NCBI RefSeq assembly: GCF_040683095.1
Contig: NZ_JBFBCI010000010.1
Span: 109,069 to 173,068, forward strand
Source: Sphaerisporangium sp040683095
GTDB lineage: Bacteria > Actinomycetota > Actinomycetes > Streptosporangiales > Streptosporangiaceae
Length of the DNA stretch: 64,000 bases
Direction: 5' to 3'
Shown here: positions 34,248-42,414 of the stretch, one piece after another
How positions within the stretch are numbered: position 1 is the stretch's first letter
Layout: every line of letters starts with the position of its first letter
Position numbers and translations under genes: made by a program
Notes under the pieces: generated by a model
Seen by the model: only the letters and a program-made list of their open reading frames with translations
Told to the model about the DNA's origin: nothing
Database searches by the model: none

Positions 34248-35431
34248 AGGATCGCCTCCAGGTCGCCGCGTCCGGACGTTCCGGCCGCGGGGGTTGATCG
34301 GGACGGGTCCGCGGCGGCGGGCGCCGGGAGGTCCTCCAGCACGGCGGACATCGCCTCGCGGAAGGCCTCCATCTCGCCGGAGGTGCCGACCGAGACGCGC
34401 AGCCACCGCGGCGGCCCGACCTCGCGGATCAGCACGCCGCGCTCCAGCAGCCCCTGCCACACCGCGCGCCGGTCCGGGAAACGCCCGAACAGCACGAAGT
34501 TGGCGTCGGAGTCTGCCACGGACAGGCCCCGCTCGCGCAGCCACCGCACGCAGGCGTCACGCTCGGCGCGCAGCCGGTCGACCGTGCCGAGCAGCTCGTC
34601 GCGGTGCGCGAGCGCGACCCGCGCCGCGGCCTGCGTCAGCGTGGACAGGTGGTAGGGCAGGCGCACCAGCAGCAGCGCCTCGATCACGGCCGGGTCGGCG
34701 GCGAGGTAGCCGAGCCGGGTGCCGGCCATGGCGAACGCCTTGGACATCGTGCGCGTGACGATCAGCCGCGGGTTGCCCGGCAGCAGGCTCAGCGCGCTCG
34801 GCGTGCCGGTGCGGGCGAACTCGAAGTACGCCTCGTCCACGACGACCATGCCGGGCGCGGCCTCGGCCACCCGCCGGATGACCTCCAGCGGCAGCGCCGT
34901 GCCGGTCGGGTTGTTCGGGCTGGTCAGGAACACGATGTCGGGACGGTGCTCCTCGACGGCGGCCACGGCCTTGCCGGGGTCGATGCCGAAATCGTCCTCA
35001 CGGGCGCCGGAGATCCACCGGGTGGCGGCGCCGGTCGTGATGATCGGGTGCATGGAGTAGGACGGCTCGAACCCCATGGCCGACCGGCCCGGCCCGCCGA
35101 ACGCCTGCAGGATCTGCTGGAGCACCTCGTTGGACCCGTTGGCCGCCCACACCCGCTCGACGCCCAGCCCGTGGCCGAGGTAGGCCGCGAGGTCCTCGCG
35201 CAGGGCGACGGCGTCGCGGTCGGGGTAGCGGTTGAGCTCGGAGGCGTCGCGCCGCACGGCCTCGGCGAGGTCGGCGACCAGGCCCGGCGAGGGCGGGTAG
35301 GGGTTCTCGTTGGTGTTCAGCCGCACCGGCACGTCGATCTGCGGCGCGCCGTACGCCGAGCGCCCGCGCAGGTCGTCGCGGATGGGCAGGTCGGCCAGCG
35401 TGGCCCTGCGGCCGGCCGCGTCCGCCGTCAT
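34244..35431 (-). CDS. hisC: Histidinol-phosphate aminotransferase
   Basis: 395 residues, fold type I PLP enzyme. RLNTNENPYPPSP, ANGSNEVLQQIL, SPNNPTGT, VVDEAYFEF and the PLP lysine in TRTMSKAFAMAG are present. ATG overlaps the hisD stop (ATGA). The last about 30 residues are Pro/Ala/Ser/Thr-rich and beyond the usual end. Confidence 0.97.
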   Translation of the reverse strand: MTADAAGRRATLADLPIRDDLRGRSAYGAPQIDVPVRLNTNENPYPPSPGLVADLAEAVRRDASELNRYPDRDAVALREDLAAYLGHGLGVERVWAANGSNEVLQQILQAFGGPGRSAMGFEPSYSMHPIITTGAATRWISGAREDDFGIDPGKAVAAVEEHRPDIVFLTSPNNPTGTALPLEVIRRVAEAAPGMVVVDEAYFEFARTGTPSALSLLPGNPRLIVTRTMSKAFAMAGTRLGYLAADPAVIEALLLVRLPYHLSTLTQAAARVALAHRDELLGTVDRLRAERDACVRWLRERGLSVADSDANFVLFGRFPDRRAVWQGLLERGVLIREVGPPRWLRVSVGTSGEMEAFREAMSAVLEDLPAPAAADPSRSTPAAGTSGRGDLEAIL

Positions 35432-36732
35432 CGCGTCCCCCCGCCGAACCGGGCCCGGACGGCTGCGCCGTGGGCGGGGAGGTCCTCGGCCTCCGACAGC
35501 GCGTAGACGTGCGCGGCGGCCTCGGCGAGCGCCTCGCGCGTGTAGTCGACGACGTGGACGCCGCGCAGGAACGTCTGCACCGACAGGCCCGAGGAGTGGC
35601 AGGCGCAGCCGCCGGTCGGCAGCACGTGGTTGGACCCGGCGAGGTAGTCGCCGAGGGACACCGGGGAGTAGGGGCCGACGAAGATCGCCCCCGCGTTGCG
35701 CACCCGGGCGGCGACCTCGGCCGCGCCGGCCGTCTGGATCTCCAGGTGCTCGGCGGCGTAGGCGTCGACGACCTTCAGCCCGTCCTCCAGGCTGGAGACC
35801 AGCACGATGCCCGACTGGCGGCCCGACAGGGCCTCGGCGATCCGCTCGGAGTGGCGCGTGGCGGCGACCTGGCCGGGCAGTTCCTTCTCGACGGCCTCGG
35901 CGAGCTTCTCGCTGGTGGTCACGAGCACGGCGGCGGCGATCACGTCGTGCTCGGCCTGGCTGATCAGGTCGGCCGCGACGTGCGCCGGGTCGGCGGTGTC
36001 GTCGGCGAGGACGGCGATCTCGGTGGGACCGGCCTCGGAGTCGATGCCGATGCGGCCCTTGAGCAGGCGCTTGGCGGCGGCGACCCAGATGTTGCCCGGA
36101 CCGGTGACCATGGAGACCGGCGCGCATTCCTCGGTGCCGTAGGCGAACATCGCCACGGCCTGGGCGCCGCCGACGGCGTAGACCTCGTCCACGCCGAGCA
36201 GCGCGCACGCCGCGAGGATGGTCGGGTGGGGCAGCCCGCCGAAGTCGGCCTGCGGCGGGGACGTCACCGCCAGGGACGGCACCCCGGCCTCCTGGGCGGG
36301 CACGACGTTCATGACGACGCTGGAGGGGTACACCGCGCGGCCCCCGGGCACGTACAGGCCCACCCGCTCGACGGGCACCCACCGCTCGGTGACCGTCCCG
36401 CCCGGGACGACGTGCGTGGTCACGTCCGTGCGGCGCTGGTCGTGGTGGACGAGCCGGGCGCGGCGGATCGACTCCTCCAGGGCGGCGCGGACGTCGGGGC
36501 CGAGCCCGGCGGCGGCCTCGGCGATCGCCTCGGCGGGCACGCGGGTGGACTCCAGTTCGACGCCGTCGAACCGGGCCGTCAGCTCCCGCACGGCCGCGAG
36601 GCCCCTATGGCGAACGTCGTCGCACACGGGCCGCACCTTCGCCAGGGCGGCCTCGACGTCGAGCTCGGCGCGGGGCAGCACGTGGCGCAGGTCCTCGGGA
36701 AGGGACCCGCGCAGGTCGATACGGGATATCAC
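35428..36732 (-). CDS. hisD: Histidinol dehydrogenase
   Basis: 434 residues. Oxidises L-histidinol to L-histidine with two NAD+. GLYVPGGRAVYPSSVVMN, VTGPGNIWVAAAK, DSEAGPTEIA, the catalytic Glu-His stretch QAEHD, and NHVLPTGG with H near the end are visible. First gene of the his operon. The GTG start has TAGACT (36739-36744, minus) exactly 6 nt upstream and no ribosome-binding site, so the operon transcript may be leaderless. Confidence 0.97.
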   Translation of the reverse strand: MISRIDLRGSLPEDLRHVLPRAELDVEAALAKVRPVCDDVRHRGLAAVRELTARFDGVELESTRVPAEAIAEAAAGLGPDVRAALEESIRRARLVHHDQRRTDVTTHVVPGGTVTERWVPVERVGLYVPGGRAVYPSSVVMNVVPAQEAGVPSLAVTSPPQADFGGLPHPTILAACALLGVDEVYAVGGAQAVAMFAYGTEECAPVSMVTGPGNIWVAAAKRLLKGRIGIDSEAGPTEIAVLADDTADPAHVAADLISQAEHDVIAAAVLVTTSEKLAEAVEKELPGQVAATRHSERIAEALSGRQSGIVLVSSLEDGLKVVDAYAAEHLEIQTAGAAEVAARVRNAGAIFVGPYSPVSLGDYLAGSNHVLPTGGCACHSSGLSVQTFLRGVHVVDYTREALAEAAAHVYALSEAEDLPAHGAAVRARFGGGTR

Positions 36733-36738
36733 CGGTCC

Positions 36739-36826
36739 AGTCTACGGAGGGCGGCGCCCCGGTCCGGTCTTGGTCCGCCATTCGGACGGCGCCTTTACAT
36801 TGTAGATTTTAACTTCGCGTTAAGCT
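36739..36826. promoter_or_regulatory. Divergent promoter region hisD / ybaK
   Basis: Minus strand: TAGACT (36744-36739), 6 nt before the hisD GTG. Plus strand: TAAGCT (36821-36826), 7 nt before the ybaK GTG. An inverted repeat TTAAC-N5-GTTAA (36809-36823) overlaps the plus-strand -10. A second minus-strand -10-like TACAAT lies at 36804-36799. The area is markedly AT-rich for this genome. The dyad is a candidate operator for one or both genes. Confidence 0.5.
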
Positions 36827-36833
36827 GAGCGCC

Positions 36834-37334
36834 GTGAGCAAGGCCAAGAGCAAGGGAGGCCAGGGCACTCCCGCGACCGTCGCCCTGACCCAGGCGGGCG
36901 CCGCCTTCAGCCTCCACCCCTACGACCACGACCCGAACGCCCAGGCGTACGGCGAGGAGGCCGCCGACGCACTCGGCCTGCCCTACGCGCGCATCTTCAA
37001 GACCCTCGTGGCCGAGGTCGAGTCCGGGCTCGCCGTCGCCGTCGTGCCGGTGTCCGGCAAGCTGGACCTGAAGGCGTTCGCCGCCGCCCTGGGCGGCAAG
37101 CGCGCCGCCATGGCCGACGCCGCCAAGGTCGAGCGGGTGACCGGCTACGTCGTCGGCGGCATCAGCCCGCTCGGGCAGCGCAAGGCCCTGCCCACCGTGG
37201 TCGACTCCTCGGCGCTGGAGTTCGAGACGATCTACTTCTCGGCCGGCCGCCGGGGCCTGCAGATCGAGACCGCGCCCGCCGAGCTGGTCCGCCTCACGCG
37301 GGCGGCGACCGCCTTCATCGCCAAGCAGTCCTGA
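36834..37334 (+). CDS. ybaK: Cys-tRNA(Pro)/Cys-tRNA(Cys) deacylase, YbaK/EbsC type
   Basis: 166 residues. The YbaK domain hydrolyses mischarged Cys-tRNA(Pro). FSLHPYDHDPNAQAYGEEAA, RIFKTLVAEV, the Lys in VSGKLDLKAFA, GYVVGGISPLGQRKALPTV and FSAGRRGLQIE fit the family. GTG start, apparently leaderless. Divergent from hisD. Confidence 0.94.
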   Translation: MSKAKSKGGQGTPATVALTQAGAAFSLHPYDHDPNAQAYGEEAADALGLPYARIFKTLVAEVESGLAVAVVPVSGKLDLKAFAAALGGKRAAMADAAKVERVTGYVVGGISPLGQRKALPTVVDSSALEFETIYFSAGRRGLQIETAPAELVRLTRAATAFIAKQS

Positions 37335-37439
37335 CCCATCGGTTGATCAGGTCTTGCCATCGCCCGCGAGGGCGCCCCGCCGACAGACTGGCGTGGTCAG
37401 GGCGATCAGAATGAGGCGAGGACGAGCCGAGGGGTCACG

Positions 37440-38846
37440 ATGGGCGAATCGACCGAGTTGTTCTACCTCTCCGCGCTCGAAATGCGCGACCTGCTGCGAT
37501 CCAGGCAGATCAGCGCCACCGAACTGGCCGAGACGCACCTGCGACGGATCGACGAGGTCGGCCGCGAGGTCAACGCGATCGTCACGCTGACCGCCGACCT
37601 CGCGCTCGACCAGGCCCGCGAGCTGGACGAGGACGCCGCCCGCGGCCGGTGGCGCGGCCCGCTGCACGGCCTGCCCATCGCCTACAAGGACCTGACCGAC
37701 ACCGCCGGCGTCCGCACCACCTACGGCTCGCGGCTGTTCGCCGACCACGTCCCCGCCGCCGACGCCCTGGTGGTGCGGCGCGCCCGGGCGGCGGGCGCCG
37801 TGACCGTCGGCAAGACCAACACGCCCGAGTTCGGCACCGGCTCCCACACCGTCAACGAGGTGTTCGGCGCGACCCGCAACCCCTACGACCTGTCCCGCAG
37901 CGCCGGCGGCAGCAGCGGAGGGGCGGCCGCGGCCCTGGCCTCGGGCATGGTGCCGCTGGCCGACGGCTCCGACATGGGCGGGTCGCTGCGCAACCCCGCG
38001 TCCTTCTGCAACGTGGTCGGCCTGCGCCCCACACCCGGCCGGGTGCCGGACGCCTCCCCCACCTCGGCGTGGTTCACGCTCGGCGTCTCCGGGCCCATGG
38101 CGCGCACGGTGGGCGACGCCGCGCTGCTCATGAGCGTCATCTCCGGCTTCGCGCCCACCTCGCCGTTCGCGATCCGCGAGGACGGCTCGGCCTTCGCCGC
38201 CTCCCTCGACCCCGACGTCACCGGCCTGCGGGTCGCCTTCAGCCCCGACCTCGGCGGCCTGCCCGTGGACCCGCGGACGGCGGCCGTCACGGCGGAGGCC
38301 CCCGCGGTGCTGGCCGGGCTCGGCGCCAAGGTCGAGCAGGTCGACCTGGACCTGTCCCCGGCCGAGGATGCCTTCCGCACCCTGCGTGCCTGGCACTACC
38401 TGAACGCCTTCGGCGGCCTGCCCGCCGACATGGTGGGCCCCAACGTCGCCTGGAACGTCGAGCGGGGCCGCGCGGTCACGGCCGCCGACCTCGCCCGCGC
38501 CGAGCGCCTGCGCAGCGCCCTGTTCCAGCGCATGAACGCGTTCTTCGACCGCTACGACGTGCTCGTCGCCCCCGTGAGCCAGGTGCCGCCGTTCCCCGTC
38601 GACCAGCCGTACGTCACCGAGGTGGCGGGCACGCCGATGCCGGACTACCTGGCGTGGATGCGCTCGGCGTACTGGATCAGCGTCCTGCACGCCCCCGCGG
38701 CGTCGGTCCCCTGCGGGTTCACCCCGGAAGGACTGCCGGTGGGCGTGCAGATCGTCGGACGGCCGTGGGCGGACCTCACCGTGCTGCGGGTCGCCCACGC
38801 CATCGAGCGGGCGACCGGCCACGGCGGCGTCCGCCCGCCTCTCTGA
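37440..38846 (+). CDS. Amidase (amidase-signature family)
   Basis: 468 residues. The Ser-cisSer-Lys triad is Lys83 (PIAYKDLTDTAG), Ser158/159 (SAGGSSGGAAAALASG) and Ser182 (GSDMGGSLRNPASF). It resembles general amidases that hydrolyse aliphatic or aryl amides, rather than GatA, because no gatB or gatC is near. ATG has GAGGGG about 6 nt upstream. 105 nt after ybaK, possibly a separate unit. Cytoplasmic, substrate unknown. Convergent with the next gene. Confidence 0.93.
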   Translation: MGESTELFYLSALEMRDLLRSRQISATELAETHLRRIDEVGREVNAIVTLTADLALDQARELDEDAARGRWRGPLHGLPIAYKDLTDTAGVRTTYGSRLFADHVPAADALVVRRARAAGAVTVGKTNTPEFGTGSHTVNEVFGATRNPYDLSRSAGGSSGGAAAALASGMVPLADGSDMGGSLRNPASFCNVVGLRPTPGRVPDASPTSAWFTLGVSGPMARTVGDAALLMSVISGFAPTSPFAIREDGSAFAASLDPDVTGLRVAFSPDLGGLPVDPRTAAVTAEAPAVLAGLGAKVEQVDLDLSPAEDAFRTLRAWHYLNAFGGLPADMVGPNVAWNVERGRAVTAADLARAERLRSALFQRMNAFFDRYDVLVAPVSQVPPFPVDQPYVTEVAGTPMPDYLAWMRSAYWISVLHAPAASVPCGFTPEGLPVGVQIVGRPWADLTVLRVAHAIERATGHGGVRPPL

Positions 38847-38896
38847 TCACGGCCTCGGCTCTGATCACGGGCTTTCGCGGCCTCTGACTCCGGGCC

Positions 38897-39457
38897 TCAG
38901 CCCGCCTCGCCGACGCGCTCGGCGACGTCGGCCTCGAAGTCCTCCAGGAGCCGTTCGCATTCGGCGACCCGCTCGCGGGCCTTGTCGCGGCTGGGGACGC
39001 CGATCCAGTCGCGGCCCTCGACCTTGCGCAGCCAGCGGCGCAGCTTCTCGAGATCCTGCCGGATCTCTTCGGCCTCCTCGAACGTGTAGTTCTCGCGGAA
39101 CCGCTCGAACTCGATCTCCTTGAAGAACTTCGTCTCGCACTCTTCGACGATCTCCTCGTACTCCTTGGTGGAGTTGGCGCGGAAGCCGTCGACGATCTGC
39201 TCCTGCTCGCGGTCGTCGACGTCGTCGAGGACGAAGAAGTGGCTGGAACCTTCCAGCTCGGCGATGCGCTCGCACACGCGCCCCAGGGCCGCCCGCAGCT
39301 CCTCGCGGTCGGGCAGCACGCAGACCGCCTGCTGGAGGTAGAGGGCGCCGAGCCGCTTGAGATCGCGCCAGACCGCGACGCGCGCCTTGGACGACTGGGA
39401 CGGCACGCGGTAGATGAGCAGCAACCACCGCCGCCCGATCTCGGATTCCTTCGCCAC
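38897..39457 (-). CDS. ChrB N-terminal-domain-like protein
   Basis: 186 residues. WLLLIYRVPSQSSKARVAVW, DLKRLGALYLQQAVCVLP, a DDVDDREQEQIV segment and a long charged helical C-terminus match the N-terminal domain of chromate-resistance protein ChrB. The C-terminal ChrB catalytic-like half is absent, and no chrA transporter is in the window. In actinomycetes this form sits beside a COG4280-type membrane protein, as here (divergent). A sensing or regulatory part in metal or oxyanion handling is inferred only. Confidence 0.85.
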   Translation of the reverse strand: MAKESEIGRRWLLLIYRVPSQSSKARVAVWRDLKRLGALYLQQAVCVLPDREELRAALGRVCERIAELEGSSHFFVLDDVDDREQEQIVDGFRANSTKEYEEIVEECETKFFKEIEFERFRENYTFEEAEEIRQDLEKLRRWLRKVEGRDWIGVPSRDKARERVAECERLLEDFEADVAERVGEAG

Positions 39458-39501
39458 CGGCCCAGATTACCAGCCGTTGACATACCCAGAACAAAATAAC
39501 T

Positions 39502-39517
39502 ATCGTTTCGATGAAAC
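39502..39517. promoter_or_regulatory. Overlapping palindromes in the ChrB-like / COG4280 divergent promoter
   Basis: ATCG-TTT-CGAT (39502-39512) overlaps GTTTC-GAT-GAAAC (39505-39517) in an AT-rich stretch between the divergent starts. Probable operator for a dimeric regulator that controls both genes. Confidence 0.5.
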
Positions 39518-39546
39518 ATCTGCTACACACAGCAGGGAGATCATCG

Positions 39547-40344
39547 GTGCAAGGGACGACCCTGGGTCTGGTCGGCTCCACCTTCCTCGCCTCGTTCGTC
39601 GAGTTCGTCGAGGCACTGACCATCGTGCTGGCCATGGGCTTCACCCGTGGCTGGCGATCCGCCCTCGCGGGCACCGCCGCCGCGCTGGTGGCCCTCGCGG
39701 CGTTCACCATGGCGGCCGGCTACGCGCTGAGCACCTGGCTCCCCGAGGCCGCGCTCCAGCTCACCGTCGGCACACTGCTGCTGATCTTCGGACTGCAGTG
39801 GCTGCGCAAGGCCACCCTGCGCGCCAGCGGCCTCAAGGCGATGCACGACGAGACCGAGGAGTACGCCGGCCAGACCGCCGCCGCCAAGGCGGCCGGCTCC
39901 CGCCGGCGCTTCGGCATCGACTCCTTCGCCTTCGCCGTCTCCTTCAAGGGCGTCTTCCTGGAGGGCGTCGAGGTGGTCTTCATCGTCATCACCTTCGGCC
40001 TCAGCGCCGGCGACGTGCCCGCCGCGGTGTGGGGGGCGGTCGTGGCCGGAGGCATCGTGCTGCTGCTCGGCGCGCTGCTGCACCGCCCGCTCTCGATGAT
40101 CCCGGAGAACACCCTCAAGTACGGGGTGGGCCTGCTCCTGGCCTCCTTCGGCACCTACTGGGCGGTCGAGGGCCTCGGCGTGTTCGGCATCGGCCACGAG
40201 AGCCTGGACTGGCCCGGCGGCGACCTGTCGATCCTGGTCCTGCTGGCCGGCTGGCTGCTGCTCTCCCGCGTTCTCGTCGTCGTGTTGCCCAAGCTGAAGC
40301 GCCCCGCCCCGGTCGCGGCGCTCGGGAAGGAGATGGCCCGGTGA
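39547..40344 (+). CDS. COG4280-type polytopic membrane protein
   Basis: 265 residues from GTG 39547 (AGGGAGA upstream). An ATG at 39511 is inside the operator palindrome. About seven membrane helices. Two acidic intramembrane motifs, SFVEFVEALTIVLAMG (N-terminal) and FKGVFLEGVEVVFIVITFG (middle), form an internal pseudo-repeat with ExxE, reminiscent of metal permeases such as FTR1 or TMEM165-like proteins. A cation transporter is likely, the ion unknown. Overlaps the next gene by GTGA. Confidence 0.87.
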   Translation: MQGTTLGLVGSTFLASFVEFVEALTIVLAMGFTRGWRSALAGTAAALVALAAFTMAAGYALSTWLPEAALQLTVGTLLLIFGLQWLRKATLRASGLKAMHDETEEYAGQTAAAKAAGSRRRFGIDSFAFAVSFKGVFLEGVEVVFIVITFGLSAGDVPAAVWGAVVAGGIVLLLGALLHRPLSMIPENTLKYGVGLLLASFGTYWAVEGLGVFGIGHESLDWPGGDLSILVLLAGWLLLSRVLVVVLPKLKRPAPVAALGKEMAR

Positions 40345-40550
40345 AGTTCCTCAAGGGCTTCGTGATGTTCTGGTACGACTTCATCATCGGAGACGATTGG
40401 AAGATCGCCGCGGCGGTCGTCGCCGCGCTGGCGCTCACCGTGCTGGCGATGACGGCGGGCATCCTCTCCGGCACGGCCCTGGTGATCGTCGGCGCCGTCG
40501 CGCTGTTCGCGTTCTTCACCGTGAGCATGATCGTGGACGTGCGCGGGTGA
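40341..40550 (+). CDS. Small membrane partner of the COG4280 protein (69 aa)
   Basis: GTG overlaps the stop of the COG4280 gene (GTGA). An amphipathic start, VKFLKGFVMFWYDFIIGDDW, then two helices (about 24-44 and 47-65). Its translation is coupled to the transporter-like gene, so it is probably a small subunit. No known domain. Confidence 0.85.
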   Translation: MKFLKGFVMFWYDFIIGDDWKIAAAVVAALALTVLAMTAGILSGTALVIVGAVALFAFFTVSMIVDVRG

Positions 40551-40630
40551 GCCGGCACGGCACGCACCCATGGAATGCCCCGATGTTTCAGTAGCAGCCG
40601 TTACTTCTAGCACGGTGTCGAAGAGGTCTC

Positions 40631-41722
40631 ATGCTCACTCCGTACGAATGCCGCTGCGGGCGCTCGCACGCCCCGGCCGCCGGCCGCTGGCGCTGCGACT
40701 GCGGCGGCCTGCTGGACCTGCCGCTCGCCCCGGCGCGGTGGCCGGCCGCGACCGGCGTCTCCTCGCTGTGGCGCTACCTGGACGCCGGGGACGTGCCCTG
40801 GCGGGAGGTCACGCTCGGCGAGGGCGGCACCCCGCTGGTCGAGGAGGACGGAGGGCTGTATCTCAAGATGGAGTTCGCCTCCCCCACCGGCTCCTTCAAG
40901 GACCGGGGCGCGGTCGTGCTCGTGGCGCTCGCCCGCGCGCTCGGCGCGGAGCGGCTGGTGGCCGACAGCAGCGGCAACGCCGGGACCGCGGTGGCCGCCT
41001 ACGCGGCCCGCGCCGGCGTCCCGGCGCAGATCTTCGTCCCCGCCGGTACCAGCGAGAAGAAGCTGCTGCAGATCCGCGGGCACGGCGCCGAGGTCGTCGT
41101 GGTCGAGGGCTCGCGCGAGGACACGGCCGCCGCCGCCATCGCCCGCGTGGAGGAGACCGGCGCGTTCTACGCCAGCCACGTGTACAACCCCTACTTCCAC
41201 GAGGGCACCAAGACCTACTCGCTGGAGATCTTCGAGCAGCTCGGCGGCGTCGTGCCCGAGACGCTGGTGCTGCCCGCGGGCAACGGCACCCTGGTGCTCG
41301 GCGCCCACCGCGGCTTCGCCGAACTGCGCGCCGCCGGTGTCATCGACCGCGTGCCGCGCATCGTCGCCGTCCAGGCCGAGTTGTGCGCCCCGCTGGCCGC
41401 CGCCTGGTCTGCGGGCGAGAAGGAGCCCCGGGCGGTACGGCCGGGCGGCACCGTCGCCGAGGGCATCGCCATCGCCGGCCCCGCCCGCGGATCGCGCATC
41501 CTGGAGTCCGTCGCGGACACCGGCGGCGTGTTCGTCACCGTCGGTGAGGACGAGATCGCCGAGGCGCACGCCGCGCTCGCCGCCCGGGGCCTGTGGGTCG
41601 AGCCCACGGGCGCGGTCTCCTACGCAGCCGTGCGGCGGCTGCGCGCCGAGGGCTCTCCCCTGGTCGCCGCCGGTCCGGTCGTGGCGCCGCTCTGCGGCTC
41701 CGGCCTCAAGGCGTCCCTGTGA
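40631..41722 (+). CDS. Threonine-synthase-like PLP-dependent enzyme
   Basis: 363 residues, fold type II. The N-terminus has a zinc-ribbon-like pattern CRCG...CDCGG (about 8-25), as in some threonine synthases. The PLP lysine is in SPTGSFKDRGA, and DSSGNAGTA and LPAGNGTL bind the cofactor. Shorter than typical ThrC (about 350-420), with no hom or thrB nearby. It could be threonine synthase or another beta-replacing/eliminating enzyme. ATG follows AGAGG closely. The upstream 80 bases are unremarkable. Confidence 0.88.
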   Translation: MLTPYECRCGRSHAPAAGRWRCDCGGLLDLPLAPARWPAATGVSSLWRYLDAGDVPWREVTLGEGGTPLVEEDGGLYLKMEFASPTGSFKDRGAVVLVALARALGAERLVADSSGNAGTAVAAYAARAGVPAQIFVPAGTSEKKLLQIRGHGAEVVVVEGSREDTAAAAIARVEETGAFYASHVYNPYFHEGTKTYSLEIFEQLGGVVPETLVLPAGNGTLVLGAHRGFAELRAAGVIDRVPRIVAVQAELCAPLAAAWSAGEKEPRAVRPGGTVAEGIAIAGPARGSRILESVADTGGVFVTVGEDEIAEAHAALAARGLWVEPTGAVSYAAVRRLRAEGSPLVAAGPVVAPLCGSGLKASL

Positions 41723-41888
41723 GAGATGCTTCCGCCGGAGTGGGACGCCTCCGCGCGCTGGGCCCGGCGCCATCGGGCCCGCACGAATTCGTGTCCGCCC
41801 GGCACCGCGGCATCGGCCTGCAACTACAAGGCAGGCCCTACGTCACACTGGATGTCATGCCGCTCGGTCTGGCGTGAGCATCTGTCCA

Positions 41889-42254
41889 TCAGGTCGCCGA
41901 CTCGGCGGCGACGGAGGCGCGTACGTCGTTCATGTCGAGGCCGCGTGCCTGGTTGATGAGGTCGTCGAGGGCGGCCTCCGGCAGTGAGCCGGCCTGGCGG
42001 AAGACGAGGATGCTCTCGCGCACGATCATGAGGGTGGGGATCGAGGTGATCTCGAATGCCCCGGCCAGTTCCCGCTGAGCTTCGGTGTCGACCTTGGCGA
42101 AGACGAGCCCTTCGTGTTTCTCTGAGACCCGCTCGAATACCGGTCCGAACTTTCGGCAGGGGCCGCACCATTCGGCCCAGAAATCGATTATGACGAAGTC
42201 GTTGCCGGAGATGACCTCGTTGAAGTTGTCCGCGGTCAGTTCGATGGTGCTCAT
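41889..42254 (-). CDS. trxA: Thioredoxin
   Basis: 121 residues. DFWAEWCGPCRKFGP gives redox Cys30 and Cys33, and the cis-Pro motif is SIPTLMI. The C-terminal extension is NDVRASVAAES. ATG 42254 after AGGAG. The frame runs open to 42512 without homology. It lies after the MFS gene on the same strand with a strong hairpin between. The CPYC flavoprotein encoded 2 kb upstream could be its partner, although that enzyme is not a classical TrxB. Confidence 0.95.
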   Translation of the reverse strand: MSTIELTADNFNEVISGNDFVIIDFWAEWCGPCRKFGPVFERVSEKHEGLVFAKVDTEAQRELAGAFEITSIPTLMIVRESILVFRQAGSLPEAALDDLINQARGLDMNDVRASVAAESAT

Positions 42255-42326
42255 CCGTGGTACTCCTGCTCGGTGTCTGGGTGGTCGGCACTGCTTGGTG
42301 GTGGTCCGAGAGCTGAGACGGTCGGC

Positions 42327-42370
42327 GTTGGGCGTTGGGCACGGCGAGGTCGCGGTGCCCAACGCCCAAC
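42327..42370 (-). terminator. Perfect 16-bp hairpin after the MFS gene
   Basis: Arms GTTGGGCGTTGGGCAC (42327-42342) and GTGCCCAACGCCCAAC (42355-42370) with a 12-nt loop. It begins 45 nt past the MFS stop. A long stable stem without a T-tract, typical of high-GC terminators. The arm itself contains a GTTGGGC repeat. Confidence 0.65.
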
Positions 42371-42414
42371 CCTGGGACGGCGTTCTTCGTGCCGTCCGCC
42401 CACCGCTCACGCCG

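Noticed and set aside
41723..41888. Short plus-strand ORFs after the PLP enzyme (for example ending at 41877)
   Set aside because: They overlap the end of the PLP gene or the thioredoxin flank, have no start signal, and are Arg/Pro-rich. A GGGCCC/GGGCCC hairpin near 41759-41779 is more likely a transcription end.
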